DNA from: an uncultured Planctomycetaceae bacterium
GTDB taxonomy: Bacteria > Planctomycetota > Planctomycetia > Planctomycetales > Planctomycetaceae
Assembly (NCBI GenBank): GCA_913031625.1
Contig: CAJWGB010000022.1
Span: forward strand, 1-37,759
Direction of reading: 5' to 3'
Length of the DNA: 37,759 nucleotides
Position numbers and translations under genes: made by a program. Positions within the stretch are counted from its first letter, which is position 1. Each line of letters starts with the position of its first letter. The notes below the pieces were generated by a model that ran no database searches, had not been told where the DNA came from, and saw nothing but the letters and a program-made list of their open reading frames with translations. Shown here in pieces: positions 16,418 through 29,500 of the stretch.

Positions 16418-19400
16418 TCAGGGGAGAAATAGAAACTCGCTGCTGTTCAGCAAAGCCCGACAGACAGTCTGCATTCCGTGAGTTTCTGCCGTTGAGGCTG
16501 AGGCCTGCAACTCGACGTCTGTTGGACCGCGTCCCAGGGAAAGATGAAAGGCCCGCTGAATCTGTTCATGGAGTGAGTCAGGATGCTCTTTGATGACTCG
16601 TTTTGAAAACACAGTCGCCTGGTCCACCATGAAATCACTGTTAAACAGATTGAGCGCCTGAATGGCTGTTGTGGACTGACTGCGTCGCGGTGCGGGCAGC
16701 CCGGCGTCGGGACAGTCGAATGCCCCGAAGATGGGGATCGGCTCCATCCGGATACGATGGGCGTAAATCATTCTGCGCTTTTCAGCGGCGGTAAACTTCT
16801 GAACCGGGGGGAATCCGCTCAGTCCACCCCGGCTGGTAAAGAAGTTAAACCCAGGTCCGCCTCGTTGAGAATTCAGCTCTCCACAGACTTCGAGAATGCT
16901 GTCTCGGATCGCCTCCGCCTCCAGACGTCTTGAGGGAAACTTCCACAGCAGTCGATTGTCTGCATCGATCACCGCCGGATCATTCGCGCCGCCAGCGAGT
17001 CGAGACGACGACTGCTGGTACGCGTTCGAACTCATGATGACGTTATGGAGATGATGTACGGACCAGTTATGACTTACGAATTCAGAGGCGAGCCAGTCAA
17101 GCAGTTCAGGGTGCGTGGGCCGCGATCCGTTCAGCCCAAAATCACTGGGAGTGTCGACAAGACCTACTCCAAAGTGTGCCTGCCAGATCCGATTGACCAT
17201 CACCCGCGCCGTGAGCGGATTCGTGGGAGATGAAATCCACTTTGCGAGCGCCAGCCTCCGGTCGAGGTCGGGTGCCTGCAGATCCAGAGTGACCCTGCTG
17301 AGAGACACCGGGACGTGGGGAGCAATTTCCTCCAACGGCTGTTCCGGGTCACCTCGATTTAAAACAAACGTTTTTGCCGGAGCCTGAAACGTCCCGCAAA
17401 ACCCCATCTGCGGTTTACGAAGTTCGGCCTGCTCAGACTTAATCTTCGTTAATCGAGCGGCGGAAGCTGCGATGTCAACACCCTGACTCTCCGGCACCTG
17501 ACGCGCAAGATTCCTGTACCTGTCGTGTGGCATGCCGAACGGCACTCGGTCCTGAGAACCTGCGACCGCCTGCCATTGTTTTCCGTCAATCGACACTTCA
17601 ATGCGATAATTGATTGCGAGACGGTCGCCAAACTTACCTTCACGATCCCGAGCCCACTCAATTCGCTCAATTGTCCGGACGTCCGTGAACTCGAGCTGGA
17701 CCCAGCCACGTCCCTTCTGATTCGAGATCCAGCTGAAACTGTTGCCGTACCGCCCATCGTTGATGTGCTTAAGCTGATGCTTTCCGGTATTCGAGTAGTT
17801 GCCCGATGAAGTCGGAACGGTGCCCTCAGAAACGTGAGCCACGTTTCGGCTCTCGGGTCCGGCACTGTAAACCTCAAGCTCATCGATGCATGGTTCGTAG
17901 CGATCATTTTCATTCGTGTGAAATGAGGTGAATCGAACGTAGCGAGCTTTGACTGGTGCGAATTGTTCGACGTTTTGCAGTGGGCTCACCGGATCACGCA
18001 GTCGCGGGAGGGCGGGCTGAGGACTGCCGGCAGCAGCCTCCTGCAGGACAATCACGTCAGCCGTGATTCCGGTCTTCGTGTCGCCGCCTCGCAGGACAAT
18101 CCGACTGTCCGGGCCCAGTGAGTGAGTGCCGGCGCTGGCAAAACCGCTCCACAGAGGCTTCCGTTCCGAGACCCCTTCGGTCTGGCCAACAAAGTAATAC
18201 TGGTCGGCTCGGGCAATCTCTTTCTGATCGTCCCGCGTATCCAGGTCGCCATCGAGGTCGAGCACATATCCTGCATCTCGCGTGTGAACGCCACTTCCGT
18301 GGACACCCCAGGAAATCCAGATGTGAAAGGTGCCCGCAGCCGATGGGTTCCATGTAAACACGTCCTGCCCAGGAACATTGTCCCACCATGTGTAGCGACT
18401 GCGACTGAGGTTGCCATAGCGCGCGGTATCTCCGAGGTCATCTCGATAACCCCGCCCTGCCCCTGCGGGATTTACGCCATGCCCGTTCTTCGTCTGCAGC
18501 AGACTGACTCGATCGAGATCCTCATCATCAATGATCAGCGTCCGACCAGCAGCAGCGGACAGCTCGAATGGTTTTAAAACCGTCTGCAACGTTTTGATTT
18601 CCTGGTCGAGCTTCTCGGCTTTCCGCAGGTTCTCCTGAGAATCAAATCCTCTCAGAGGACGATCGCCATAGCGCACTCCGGCAAAGAAAGCCTGGAATGC
18701 GTAGTAGTCTTTCTGTGAGATCGGGTCGAACTTGTGATCGTGACACCGCGCACAGCCGACAGTCAAACCGAGAAATGTGGCAGATGTGCCCACAATGATT
18801 TCGTCCAGTTCATCCTGACGCGCCAGTCGTTTGCTGGCTTCATCCGCACCGATCTGTCCCGGAAGCAGCGCGGCTGCGGCGACCATGAATCCGGTCGCTG
18901 CGTCCTGGCCGGTTTTGTCACCAGTCAGCTGATCACGAATAAACTGATCAAAGGGGCGGTCCTCATTGAACGCCCGAATGACGTAGTCTCGATAAGGCCA
19001 TGCGTTGGGTCGAGGCGTGTTAACTTCATACCCATGCGTGTCGGCGTAACGGACCACGTCCAGCCAGTGCTGAGCCCATCGTTCTCCGTAACGAGTATTG
19101 CTGAGTAGCTGGCGAATGAGCTTTTGATAGTTGCTGTCCCGCTCCGGATGGTCCGCGGCCAGCAGGGGTGTCCAGGTTGCAATCTGTTGTGGTGTGGGAG
19201 GGAGACCGTGGAGGTCCATAAACACTCTGCGAATCAGAGTCACAGGTTCAGCGGGATCCGAAAACTGAAGTTTGTGTCGGCTCAGCGCCCGTGTCAGAAA
19301 CTCATCAACCGGATGTTGACCGCCCCGTAACTGCTTTGGCGTAACCGGCTGAAAGGCCCAGTGATCTCGAGGATTCGCCTGGGCCTTTTCGCCTGCCGGC

Positions 19401-19741
19401 GCTTTGGCTCCACTGTTGATCCATTTTGTGAGTAAAGAGATCTGTTCGGTCGTCAGTGGGTCGCTTTCCGGAGGCATCCGCTCTTCAGCAGCGGCCGTGA
19501 TTCGCTGAATGATTGTGCTCCCCGGGGCGTTTCCTGCAACGACTGCAGCACCACTGTCTCCCCCCCGGATGGCGAGTGCCGCCGTATCCAGCCGAAGACC
19601 GCCTTCCTGTCTGAGCGGCCCGTGACAGGACCAGCAGTGAGTCTTGAGCAACGGCTTGATGTCAGACACATAGTCCGGGCCATCAGCGGCAAATGTCGCT
19701 GCAGAAAAGACGACAAAATAAAGGGCAGGCAGAAAATGCAT
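16418..19741 (-). CDS. PSCyt1-DUF1549-DUF1553 planctomycete cytochrome-like protein with F5/8C-type insert
   Basis: An 1107-residue exported protein. A signal peptide (about 1-18, ending TFAA) precedes a PSCyt1 domain with the haem-binding motif CWSCH (36-40). DUF1549 follows, with [17 protein letters not shown] giving a second CxxCH. The middle carries a discoidin (F5/8 type C)-like carbohydrate-binding region, visible as [19 protein letters not shown] and later [21 protein letters not shown]. The C-terminal DUF1553 (PSD1) shows [20 protein letters not shown] and [20 protein letters not shown]. The likely role is an extracytoplasmic c-type haem protein acting on or near polysaccharide, together with the DUF1501 partner 14 bases downstream. 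The signal n-region has no Lys or Arg, which is unusual, but no better in-frame start is visible upstream. No sigma or regulator gene sits next to it. Confidence 0.94.
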   Translation of the reverse strand: MHFLPALYFVVFSAATFAADGPDYVSDIKPLLKTHCWSCHGPLRQEGGLRLDTAALAIRGGDSGAAVVAGNAPGSTIIQRITAAAEERMPPESDPLTTEQISLLTKWINSGAKAPAGEKAQANPRDHWAFQPVTPKQLRGGQHPVDEFLTRALSRHKLQFSDPAEPVTLIRRVFMDLHGLPPTPQQIATWTPLLAADHPERDSNYQKLIRQLLSNTRYGERWAQHWLDVVRYADTHGYEVNTPRPNAWPYRDYVIRAFNEDRPFDQFIRDQLTGDKTGQDAATGFMVAAAALLPGQIGADEASKRLARQDELDEIIVGTSATFLGLTVGCARCHDHKFDPISQKDYYAFQAFFAGVRYGDRPLRGFDSQENLRKAEKLDQEIKTLQTVLKPFELSAAAGRTLIIDDEDLDRVSLLQTKNGHGVNPAGAGRGYRDDLGDTARYGNLSRSRYTWWDNVPGQDVFTWNPSAAGTFHIWISWGVHGSGVHTRDAGYVLDLDGDLDTRDDQKEIARADQYYFVGQTEGVSERKPLWSGFASAGTHSLGPDSRIVLRGGDTKTGITADVIVLQEAAAGSPQPALPRLRDPVSPLQNVEQFAPVKARYVRFTSFHTNENDRYEPCIDELEVYSAGPESRNVAHVSEGTVPTSSGNYSNTGKHQLKHINDGRYGNSFSWISNQKGRGWVQLEFTDVRTIERIEWARDREGKFGDRLAINYRIEVSIDGKQWQAVAGSQDRVPFGMPHDRYRNLARQVPESQGVDIAASAARLTKIKSEQAELRKPQMGFCGTFQAPAKTFVLNRGDPEQPLEEIAPHVPVSLSRVTLDLQAPDLDRRLALAKWISSPTNPLTARVMVNRIWQAHFGVGLVDTPSDFGLNGSRPTHPELLDWLASEFVSHNWSVHHLHNVIMSSNAYQQSSSRLAGGANDPAVIDADNRLLWKFPSRRLEAEAIRDSILEVCGELNSQRGGPGFNFFTSRGGLSGFPPVQKFTAAEKRRMIYAHRIRMEPIPIFGAFDCPDAGLPAPRRSQSTTAIQALNLFNSDFMVDQATVFSKRVIKEHPDSLHEQIQRAFHLSLGRGPTDVELQASASTAETHGMQTVCRALLNSSEFLFLP

Positions 19742-19918
19742 CCATGGATGATACCCGGACAGACACTCTGGTGCACATAATCTCAGTCCTGACAGTCATC
19801 TGAGCCCCTGAGTTTGTCTCAAATTCTGCACCCCCGACGGGCGAACTTGAGTCCTGCCTGATCGCGTCTAACATACCGTGCTCCTGTACTCTCACTCTTC
19901 CGAAAAACGGCCCCACCC
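19742..19918. other. Divergent promoter region (DUF1549 operon / TPR gene)
   Basis: 177 bases between divergent starts must carry promoters in both directions. I could not assign clear -35/-10 boxes, and neither start has a strong Shine-Dalgarno. Confidence 0.45.
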
Positions 19919-20299
19919 ATGTCTGACGAAATCAATCCTGACAGGCTCTACGACGAAGCTCAAAAGCTGAAAGAGGCCGGCCAGATCGAGGAGTTCACCG
20001 AGGCGCTCTTTAAGATCATCGAGACGCATCCGGATCATGTGCATACCAATATGGCCCTGGCCGTCTTCCTGCAGCGGCAGGGAAAAGCAGATGAGGCCAT
20101 TCAGCACGCCCGCAAAGTGGTCGACGTTAAGCCAAACGACCCGTTCTCGTACATCCAGCTGTCCGTCATTTACCAGCGGTGCGGCCGGATTCCGGAAGCA
20201 GAAGACGCCATGGCACGTGCCAGCGTGATGCGTGGAGCACCGGCTAGCGCAGGGCAGCCGGAAACGAGCAAACACGCAGAACAGAATTCCGGCGAGTAA
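19919..20299 (+). CDS. Small tetratricopeptide-repeat (TPR) protein
   Basis: A 126-residue acidic cytoplasmic protein with no signal peptide. Three TPR units are visible: about 9-40 (YDEAQKLKEAGQIEEFTEAL), 42-74 (TNMALAVFLQRQGKADEAIQ) and 76-106 (SYIQLSVIYQRCGRIPEAED), each with the helix-turn-helix pattern of small residues and Pro/Asp at unit ends. The C-terminal 20 residues are probably disordered. TPRs mediate protein binding; the partner is unknown. The gene diverges from the DUF1549/DUF1501 operon and converges on the giant surface-protein gene. Confidence 0.85.
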   Translation: MSDEINPDRLYDEAQKLKEAGQIEEFTEALFKIIETHPDHVHTNMALAVFLQRQGKADEAIQHARKVVDVKPNDPFSYIQLSVIYQRCGRIPEAEDAMARASVMRGAPASAGQPETSKHAEQNSGE

Positions 20300-20516
20300 A
20301 CCGGGCACGGCTGCAGTGTCCAGACCGGCATCTTGACTGCGCGTTCCTCAGTCGGCGGAGGGCATGCAGGGCCAGACTTTGCTGCAAAAATAATAGTCCA
20401 GCCGAAGGCCTCGGCGAGACGAGCGGCCTGACAGTGCGCTGTGCCCCGACGCTTGCGCGTCTCAGCGCCCAACAGCAATGCTGCCAACGACCTGAATGAG
20501 CCAGAGCACAACGAAC

Positions 20517-20545
20517 AACGGCGAAGGTCCAGGACCTCCGCCGTT
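20517..20545. terminator. Candidate bidirectional terminator between convergent genes
   Basis: An inverted repeat pairs AACGGCG (20517-20523) with CGCCGTT (20539-20545), continues with AGGT/ACCT after one mismatch, and closes on a 5-base loop. It lies 26 bases past the stop of the giant minus-strand gene and in the tail region of the TPR gene. No strong T-run follows on either side. The rest of 20300-20570 holds nothing else recognisable. Confidence 0.4.
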
Positions 20546-20570
20546 GCCGATTCCTGACAGTGAAAGGAAT

Positions 20571-23500
20571 CTACAGTTGTTCCTGTTCGTCGCTGTCAGA
20601 CTTTCTGTTGCGACGTCGGCGGAAGATGGAAGGAGCAAGAAGCGCCATTCCGGCCAGCCAGCCTCTTCCGTCTTCCCTGTTGTCAACTGGTTCGAGTGCA
20701 CGTGAATCAGCAACCGGCTCAGCAAGTGTTGTTGACTCGGCCTCCTGAATCAGGTGATTGAAGTCTGACATGACTTCGTCCGCAGTGACTTCGTCGATCT
20801 GCTCGACAACAGTCTCAGGGATGACGCGGGCTACAGGTGTTTCAAGAGAAACATTCTGTTGCGGTGCCGCGACTTCCTCGCCGTTCTGTTCGACAACAGC
20901 CGCCGGAATCAGCGTGACAGAAACGCTGTCGTTCTGCAGCAGGCTACCCGGCAGGTCAAACGATGTCAGGATCGTACCCTGTTCGTTGTCTGTCTGGTCC
21001 AGTTCGGCGATGGTGAAGTCAACAAAGTTGCTCCAGATACTTCGGCTGCCGTCTCCATGGATCGCTCGCACCCATGCTCGATAGTCGCCTGATGCCAGAG
21101 CGACCGGTGACTGGTAGCTGGTACCCGGGACATCGGCATTGACTTCAGCAGGGACCGGCTGATTACGTCGTCCAGCATGGATCTCATACCCAACAACATT
21201 TGCGACTAAGGACCATGAGAAGACCGGACGGTTTGTGCTGACGTCCACAGGGTTCAGCGTTGGCACGCCGGCAGCACTGATCTCAAACGACTCAGCCAAA
21301 CTCCACGGAGACAACTGTCCAGTCGTTGATTCCGCCCGGACCCAGACGTTGTAAGCACCTGAATCGAGTGGATCCTGAACCGGATAGAACGGTGAGGTCA
21401 GATCCGTAAGGTAAACGAGTGGCGAGGATGACCCGGCAGCCGCCAGCCACAGGTAATAGCGAGTGGCACCTTCAACTTCGCTGAAGGTAATTGTCGGAGT
21501 CGAGTCCGTTGAATCTTCGATTGGGTCGATGTGTGGTCGGCCACCAACCTCGAAGTCCATTCGCTCGCTGAAACTCGTCAGCGTTGTCTCGCCGTTCACT
21601 CCCACGTTTGCTCCGCGTACATAGAACGCGTAGTTGCCGTTTGGAAGATCTGTCGACGGAACGTAGCTGTTGCCCGTGAGGCCCTGCCGGTGTTCAACAA
21701 CCACGGTTGGACTGACATCTGTTCGGATCAGATACGTCTCGTAGGAGTCAATCTCCGATTGAGGCCGCGAAGCATTCCAGATCAGTGTCGGGCGCGAATT
21801 GAATGACGGGCCCTGCGGCTCGGCAATCGGTGGAGTCGTCACGCCAAAGTAATATGGCTTACTCCACTGACTATCCTCACCATGTACCGTGCTTGCCTTT
21901 GCGTACCAGACGTACTCACCAACCGGCAGGTTGGACGGAGGCGTGAAGCTCGAAGACTGCTGATCGCTGACAACGTACTTCGTGAATCCTTCGGTGATCG
22001 AGGCCAGCCAGAAGGTCATGGTCACCTGAAACGGAGCCTGAACTGACTGCAGTGTCGGACGTGGAGAGTCAGTCTGCGTTTGAGGTGCAATTCCCAAGCC
22101 CTCGGATGGGCCGAGAAGTGCCGGCGGAGCTCCCAAAGTAAAGACTCGCACCGGACTGGACCCTGTGGTCACACCGTTTCCTGTAAACCGGACCCGAGCA
22201 TTGTAAACACCCGGTTCCAGCTCAGAACCCAGCGGAATCGTGAACGAGGATCCGACAATTCCCGCCTGGCTGAAGACGATCAGATCATTGCTGTCTGTCA
22301 GCACCAGCTCAGCGGAATCAGCACCGAACGGGCTGACCCAGTCAAATGTTGGACGGGTATTGTAAATCCCGGTGTGCGGTGAAGTCAGTTCTCCGATTGG
22401 AGCCACGGTAAAGGCGGCCACACTTGTGACTTCGACATCACCTGTTGAGGAAGTCGCAGCAGCTTCGTTGACTGCCGTGACGCGAATTTCGTAATCGCCC
22501 ACTTCAAGAGGCTGCGGAATGGCATACTCAAGATCTGTCAGGTCATTCGCGGTCAGAACCGGCTGCCCCAGAGCAGTCACGATCTCCAGATCATAATGAT
22601 CCGCACCGTTGACGGCAGAGAACAGGGCGGTTGGTTTATTGATCGTGATGGTTCCCAGTGGATTGCTGACCACAGAAGGGACGGCAACTCGGAACTGAGA
22701 AGTGGCCCAGTCACCTTCAAACTGGTCTGCCGACTTACCGCGTACGCGAACTTCGTAGTCTCCGATTGGGAGCTGTGTTGTTACGTCGTAGGTCAGACTG
22801 GTATGGCCAGTCACATTGATAACCGGGTCAACATCGTCCGTCAGGTTGGCGATCTGAATGTCGTACGTAGCTGCTCCCGGCACAGGGCCGAAGCCAACCT
22901 GTGGAAGGTGTGTGGCAATCATTCCCTGCGGAGCAGAAATCGACGGTGCAGTGACCACATTGAAGTTCTGTGGGGCACTCCAGTCACCCGGCTGCCCGGT
23001 CACATCTTCGATCGCTCGAACAGTAACGTCGTAGTTGCCGATTGGCAGCTCATTGGCATTGGCAATCAGGTGCGAACTGGATGTCCCCGGAACATCGACT
23101 GAGTAGACAACAGCATTGGTGACCGTGGACACAACTCGGATTTGGTACGTCTGGGTCTGATTAACATTGCTGTAGCTAATGACTGGAGTGCCATTATCAA
23201 TGTCACCAATTGGTGCCAGCACTTCCATCGCGACGACATCAAAGGGAGGCAATGTCGTTTTCGCTTCTGGACGGGTGACCCCTGCCCGATTGAAGCTGGT
23301 GACATCGATGGTGTAGGTGCCAGCCGCCAGTTGTTCCAGTTCCACAGAAGTTTCGATGTGGTTGTCGTAACTCTGTACCAGCACGGCTTGATCGTCGAAC
23401 ACTTCGACAAGATAATGTCCGTTCGCACCGGCAGGCGTTCCTGCAGCAGGAACCCACTCAACAAGTGGAGTCGAGTCACTGGTCTGAGGCCACATTGGCA

Positions 23501-26500
23501 GAACGGGGTCAACAGCCTGTGCATCGTAGAGCTCTGTGATGTTGAGGACGTAGTCTTCCACTTCACCGTCGTCCGCCCGACCGGTTGGTGCAAGGCTTCC
23601 GGCAGAGCTGAATCGAGCTCGCAGCCAGACGTTATCAACTGTTTCTGCTCCCGCAGGAACATCAAAGTCGAGTGTGTTCGAACCTGCGACAAGGTCAAAG
23701 CTGACACCGCTGTTGAGGTGCTCGCTCGTGTCGAACTCGTCGCTGTCATTGTAGTCGATCCAGACATCCAGCTTACCGGCTGCTGAAGCAGTCACTGTCA
23801 GGAAGGATGGCACGTCCAGAGTGTCATCACCCTGGATGAACTGATCGATTATAATGCCATCTTCGTCAGCACCATCACCAACAATAATGCCATCTTCGTC
23901 AGCACCATCACCAACACCGGGCTGACCATCCGTTTCTGCGTCGACTGCTGCACCAAGATGGAACCCGTCGACAATAGTATGAGCTGCACCGTTGGATGCA
24001 CGCAACGTACCGTAATCATCCGGAGCATCCCCAAAGTCGACGGTCAGAATCGTCAGTGTTGTGTCAGTCTCCACAGTCGTACCGTCGTTCACATCAGTAA
24101 CAGCCAGCGTGATGGTGTTTACGCTTGGTGCTGTCAGGCCGAAGCCCTGCAGGACCGACCAGGCAACATTGATGGTGGCGTCAGTGGGGTCCCCTATGTC
24201 TGTGTCAAACACACCGTCGTTATCCAGGTCCCACGAATAGGTCAATGAATCACCAGGAGTCCCCGGCACACCGATATCCGGGTCATATGACTGAGATGCG
24301 TCCAGCGACAGGCTCTGGCCTTCGTCAATTACATACGGGTCGGTGACAGGTACCGGATTATCCGGCTGTGGATTCACAGTAATCGTGATGGTCTGTGATG
24401 GAGACGTGTTGTCGTCCAGCATGTGCTCCGTTGGGCCATTGTCCTCAACCCAGATCTCAAATGTGGCCGAGCCGGACGTATGGGCGGCCGCTTCGTATGT
24501 GAGCACACCGGCTGCACTCACGTCGATCGAGTCGAAGCTCAAATTTCCACTTGTGAACTGCAGATTGCCGAGCTTGAAGGTGGCAGTCTGAGTCGCAATT
24601 TCATCTGTCGCCGCAGCAGGGCCAACTCCAACAGTTGCGATCAGATTGTTCTCGGTCACCAAACCGTAATCTTCATCACTCTGCAAAACCAAAGGTGTTT
24701 CGGTCAGGGTGAAGAATGGTTCATCGTTGATCGGCGTAACGTTGATATCGAAGGTATGGTCAACACTGCTGGCGGATACGTGATTCGGGTCAGCAGCATT
24801 AAAGTCCTTCAGCCGGAATCTCACGCGAGCACGTCCATTGGTATCCGGAGCCAGCTCAAACGTCAACATTCCATCCGGTGCTATGGCAGGAGCCTGTGTA
24901 AATGCAAGGTTGCCATCGACGACGAGCGGTGTGTCGACCTCGAACTGCAGCGTCTGAGCACCTTCATTGGGACCGGGGTCCATGTTGGTGACAAAGTTGT
25001 TATAGGTCTGGACATTCTGCGCGTCTTCATTCAACGGATTCAGTGGAGTCGGCGGATCGAATGTCGGCCGATCATTAACCGCGATGACATCAATTTCGAT
25101 CGTGTCCGTATCGACTTCCGGATCGTCATTGGGGGGCGCAGAAACCTGTCCGCGACCATCGGGGCCCGTATCGTCAGTCACGATCGTCAAAATCACCGGT
25201 GGCGTGGCCCGCATCGTTCGATCTTCGAGCGGCAGTAAATTGAAGAACTCAGCCGGAGGTTGATAAATCAGGCCTTCAAGTGCAGCGTTAATGTCTGCAA
25301 TCGAACCATTGAACGTAATCGAGCTTTCCTGAGTTCCGGTATCTCCGGTTGGGAAATCAAGCCCGTTCGTAGTTGACAGCGAGAGCGTTCCAACAGTCAC
25401 GCTGATCGTGACATTCAGCCGAGGATCCGTCGCGAGGTGCACGTCTGCGTCAAAGACGGTGATGGCGTTTCCGGCTGACGAACTGAAGACGAGGGTCGTA
25501 TCTTCGTTGGTCTGCTGGAAGTCCGGAACAGTATTGATCGGCGCGTCATTAACACCATCACTCACAAGGATATTGAACAGAACGGACCCGTCAGACTGGT
25601 TGGCCTGCAGCAAATTGCCGGCAAAGTCCCGAACACCATCGACATCACCTGGCAGCACGGCTGCCTGATTGATGACGGTAATCTCGTAGCGCTGTTCTTT
25701 TTCCCATTCCGTCGGCGATATCAGGACCACCTGATTATTCACGTCATTATAGCGCCACAGGTAGTCGACTCCTTCGATCAGCGTGTCACCATTGTGAGTG
25801 ATAACAAACTGGTCTGCGTTGATATTGGCATCGTCAATGCCTATTCCTTCGTCCTCCAGCTGAATAACAAACTCTCGAACCGGCTCTTCGCGGGCAATCA
25901 GCAGGTAGTCGGGACGCGGGTCGAAATCTTCCGGATCCAGCAGGAGCGCCGTCGGACCAAAGAAGTCAACCCGGTCAATTGCCCCACGGTCGATAAAGAC
26001 GTTGCCTCCCTGGCCACTTGTGTTTGGTGCATCAGGGTCGTCGACTCGGAGCTGCCCGTAGACATCGTTGTTGGGAGCGAGGATGGGAGAAATTCCCAGG
26101 CCAAGCGGATTCTTCACCGTAATGAGCTGGGTGCGATCCCCGAGTGAGGCCAGACCGCTATCGACAGCCTGCGAGCCCGGTGCTGGATAGAAGTTTCGGT
26201 TTGCCTGATCAACAAACAGGGGGTCGGCAGCCGACAGCGAACGAGGAAAAGTTCCCTGCCCGATACCATTTGTCGCTGTGGTGGCACGGTACAGCATTGA
26301 GCCGAGAACCGGGGCCGCACCGCCAATCAGGTTTGTTGCCTGAACTCCCGTACCGACGTCCGCGACGATGTTGTTCAGCACGGTCGGAGACGCACGATCG
26401 ATCTGAATCCCTGTACCTCCACCGTTACCAACAATCGTGTTGTTGACAATTCGGTCGTATGGCACGACTCCTTCAGGAGATCCGCCAGCACCTTCGACTC

Positions 26501-29500
26501 GAATTCCGGTTGGGTTTCCGGCCACAACGTTATTCGTGATCACGACACCTGTTGCCAGGCGTCGCACATTCTCTTCCACAAGGTTTCTGACAGCACCTGG
26601 TGTAGGCCGGTCATTGATGTCACGGGTGCCCGCATTGACGAGGATTCCTACGTTTGCGGAATCAGTCACAGAGTTATTGCGGATGATCAGCTGACCCTGA
26701 TCCCGGTGATGGTTGCTGTCCCCAAATCCCTCGTGGTACGTAATGATGGCTTCCGCGAAGTCTGTTGTTACCTCGACAACACCATCAAGAATGATCGTCT
26801 GGCTGGTGCTCTCATACCCACCTGTAAAGTCAGCATCCTGCCCATCACTGAGCTGAGCACTTGTGCGGAGCACCCCCTGAACAATCTGTGAATTGATTGC
26901 ATCACGGAGAAGTGCCGCAGTGCTTTGATTGTCAAGCGTTGGGTCAAACAGAACCGGATAGGCACCGGCGTCAGGTGTTGTATTTCCGGTCAGGTCAAGC
27001 AGCTGAAAGACAACGGTGTTGATGCCGTCATTGATTTCAATTTTCGCTCGGTCACGAGACTGCGTATGAATCGGCAGTGTAATGGCTGCCAGGTTCTCAA
27101 CCCGATCATTTGTGTCGATTGATATACGGTTACCGAACAAATCGCGTTCCAGCAATGATGCTCGGCGAATTTCTACATCGTACTTGCCGACATTTACCCC
27201 TCCAGGCCCAAGCTGCTCATGCCCGGTGCCTGCGGTTGGAGTTGTGACTGCCTCGCCTCTTTCCGCAAACCCGATCATAAAGTCATCCAGATAGATGCCT
27301 TCATGTGCATTATTCCGGGATGCTGCTGCACCGTACGGCACCGCGTTGTCCTGAGGCGTGCCGTCTGCTAACCCCAGCGGTCCAGACTGGTCAATCCGGT
27401 GATCGTAAAGCCGCAGGACAGTGTCAGTTCCCTTAATGAAGTCAGTGGATGCGATGTTGCCGTCGACGGGTGCTGCAAACACATCAGCGATCGCCTGACG
27501 CAACACGTCAGCAACCTGAGCTGCATTAAAATCACCTTCAATCACGACTGGAACATTGCCAGGGGAGACACCGGCACCACCAGTCAGAACCAGTGCAGTC
27601 GATGATGACGTTATGTCATTTACTGACGCAGAATGAACCGTGACTCGATTGCCCGTGACAACAGCAAGATCAAGTGGCTGGGTGCCAAAGGGAGTTTCCA
27701 CCAGAGTAGTCCCCGGAGGATCAATGCTGAGTTCCGTTCCGGGAACCCCGGATTCGATGGGGGTCTCCCGTTTATCTGTCTTCAGCAAAGTCGCAGGTGA
27801 CAGATTCACCTTTTCCGCGGAAAACGTAATTGCATTCCCATCCAGTCGATTAATGGTCTCTTCGAACTCAAAGCCGTTTGCGAGGTTGATCAGGGTATCG
27901 AAGTTGGCATTAACCGATGCCGAACCCATGCCAAAAATGACATTGATACGGTCTCTTGTGGCATTGGCCACAAATTGGGCGCTGCCATTGATATCAATAC
28001 CGATCTCGAATTGTGAAGGCGGACCGGCAGCAGCATTAACGTACGTGAAGACATGATCATTGCCCATCGCGGTGTCATGGATCACAAACGTATCGCCGAA
28101 TGCCAGTGGTCCCCAGTTCACCGTAAAAGCAGTTGGCGAGTTTTTGGTGATTGAGGCTTCGTGCGAATCACCATCTTCGGTGAGAGTTAAATTCTGGAAA
28201 TACAGAACGGTATCGCCATCTGCCACGGCTGATTCCGGACCAAAGTCCGGGTCGTCATAGTTCCTCAGATGCGCGGCGATCCGCTCGGCGGCCTGCGGTG
28301 CAGAATCCCCGGCGTTGATCTCAATATCCTCGGGCTCAATAGCCCCGGGGGACGTGTAGGTAAAGGTTGTCCCCCACGCCTTAAACTGCTGACCGATGGC
28401 GCTGCCCCCGGTCGGAGTGGTGATATGCCGTCCGATATCGAACTCAAAAATAACCCCGTCAATCTCGACAAAATCATCCACATCTCCGTCTGTGATATCA
28501 GCCGCAGGAACACTAAACAGCTCAATACCACCATTAGCGGCTGTGGCAAGGTCAAGAGTTCCTCCTGTGCTGAAGTCAAATCGGAGCTGTAGGTTGTCGA
28601 GTGTGACAAAATCACTCAGGTCAATGCGGGCCTGTCGCCAAATTCCGCGATTGTCGTGGATCGGGTCGCCACCGTCGACCTCGCCATCGTCGACCGCATT
28701 GGATGCAATCTGAACCCAGTTACTGTCCTGTCCAATCGAGATCCGAAGAGCGTCATGGAATGTGTCTGCGGTGTCTTCGGTTGCCGCAAAGTAGTTGAAA
28801 TAGAGGTGCGGTCGATCCTCCGGTGAATAACCCTCAAGGCTGAACGGGTTGCTGATGACAGTTCCGTGAGCACCGCCCGGGAAGTTGTAATCACGTAAGA
28901 CCGTGTCATCCAGGTTGTTCAGATTTCCGGCACCAACGGCACCGACCGTATTACCAAAGTACAGGCTGGTCCCACCTTCAACATTGCGTTCAGGATTGTC
29001 GTAGATCGGGTCGATGCCATGGCCGTCGTCCTGGCCACGATGAGTCGTGGTCGTCCAGAGATTTCGCTCCAGTGTACTGAAGGCAAGCCCAGTGACAGAA
29101 TTGACCCCAACATCAACAGACGTCGCGTTATCGGCAAACACCGGCTGCAATTCTCCATCCGTATTGAACGCATGAAGCATGCCATCGGTCGATATACCGA
29201 ACAGCAGATCATCGTATCGAGCATCTTCGACAGTGGACGGAGCAGCAGCGAGGCCGGCGAATTCAATGTCCAAGCCGACCAAGTCGCCCAAGCCGTCCAC
29301 GTCGCCGACGTTGCCCACGAGAACCGAAAGGTTGCCGGGCAAGACTTGGTACAGGTTTCCGAAGTGGTCGACTGCCCAAAGACCACCTCCTGATTCGGCA
29401 AGTCCGGTGATGATTCCTATCCCGGTTGCTCTCTCCTCAGTGACTATCTGCGCAAATTCAACCTGTTGCGTACCTGCACCTTGATAGGCCTGTGCATCGT

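Noticed and set aside
23851-23916. CRISPR-like or mobile repeat
   Set aside because: Only two adjacent copies with no spacers, in frame within a coding domain; a simple tandem duplication explains it.
23142-25238. Long plus-strand open frames (214 and 271 codons) opposite the giant gene
   Set aside because: Shadows of the 15.7-kb gene; its GEVED, PKD and FN3-like modules are clear on the minus strand.
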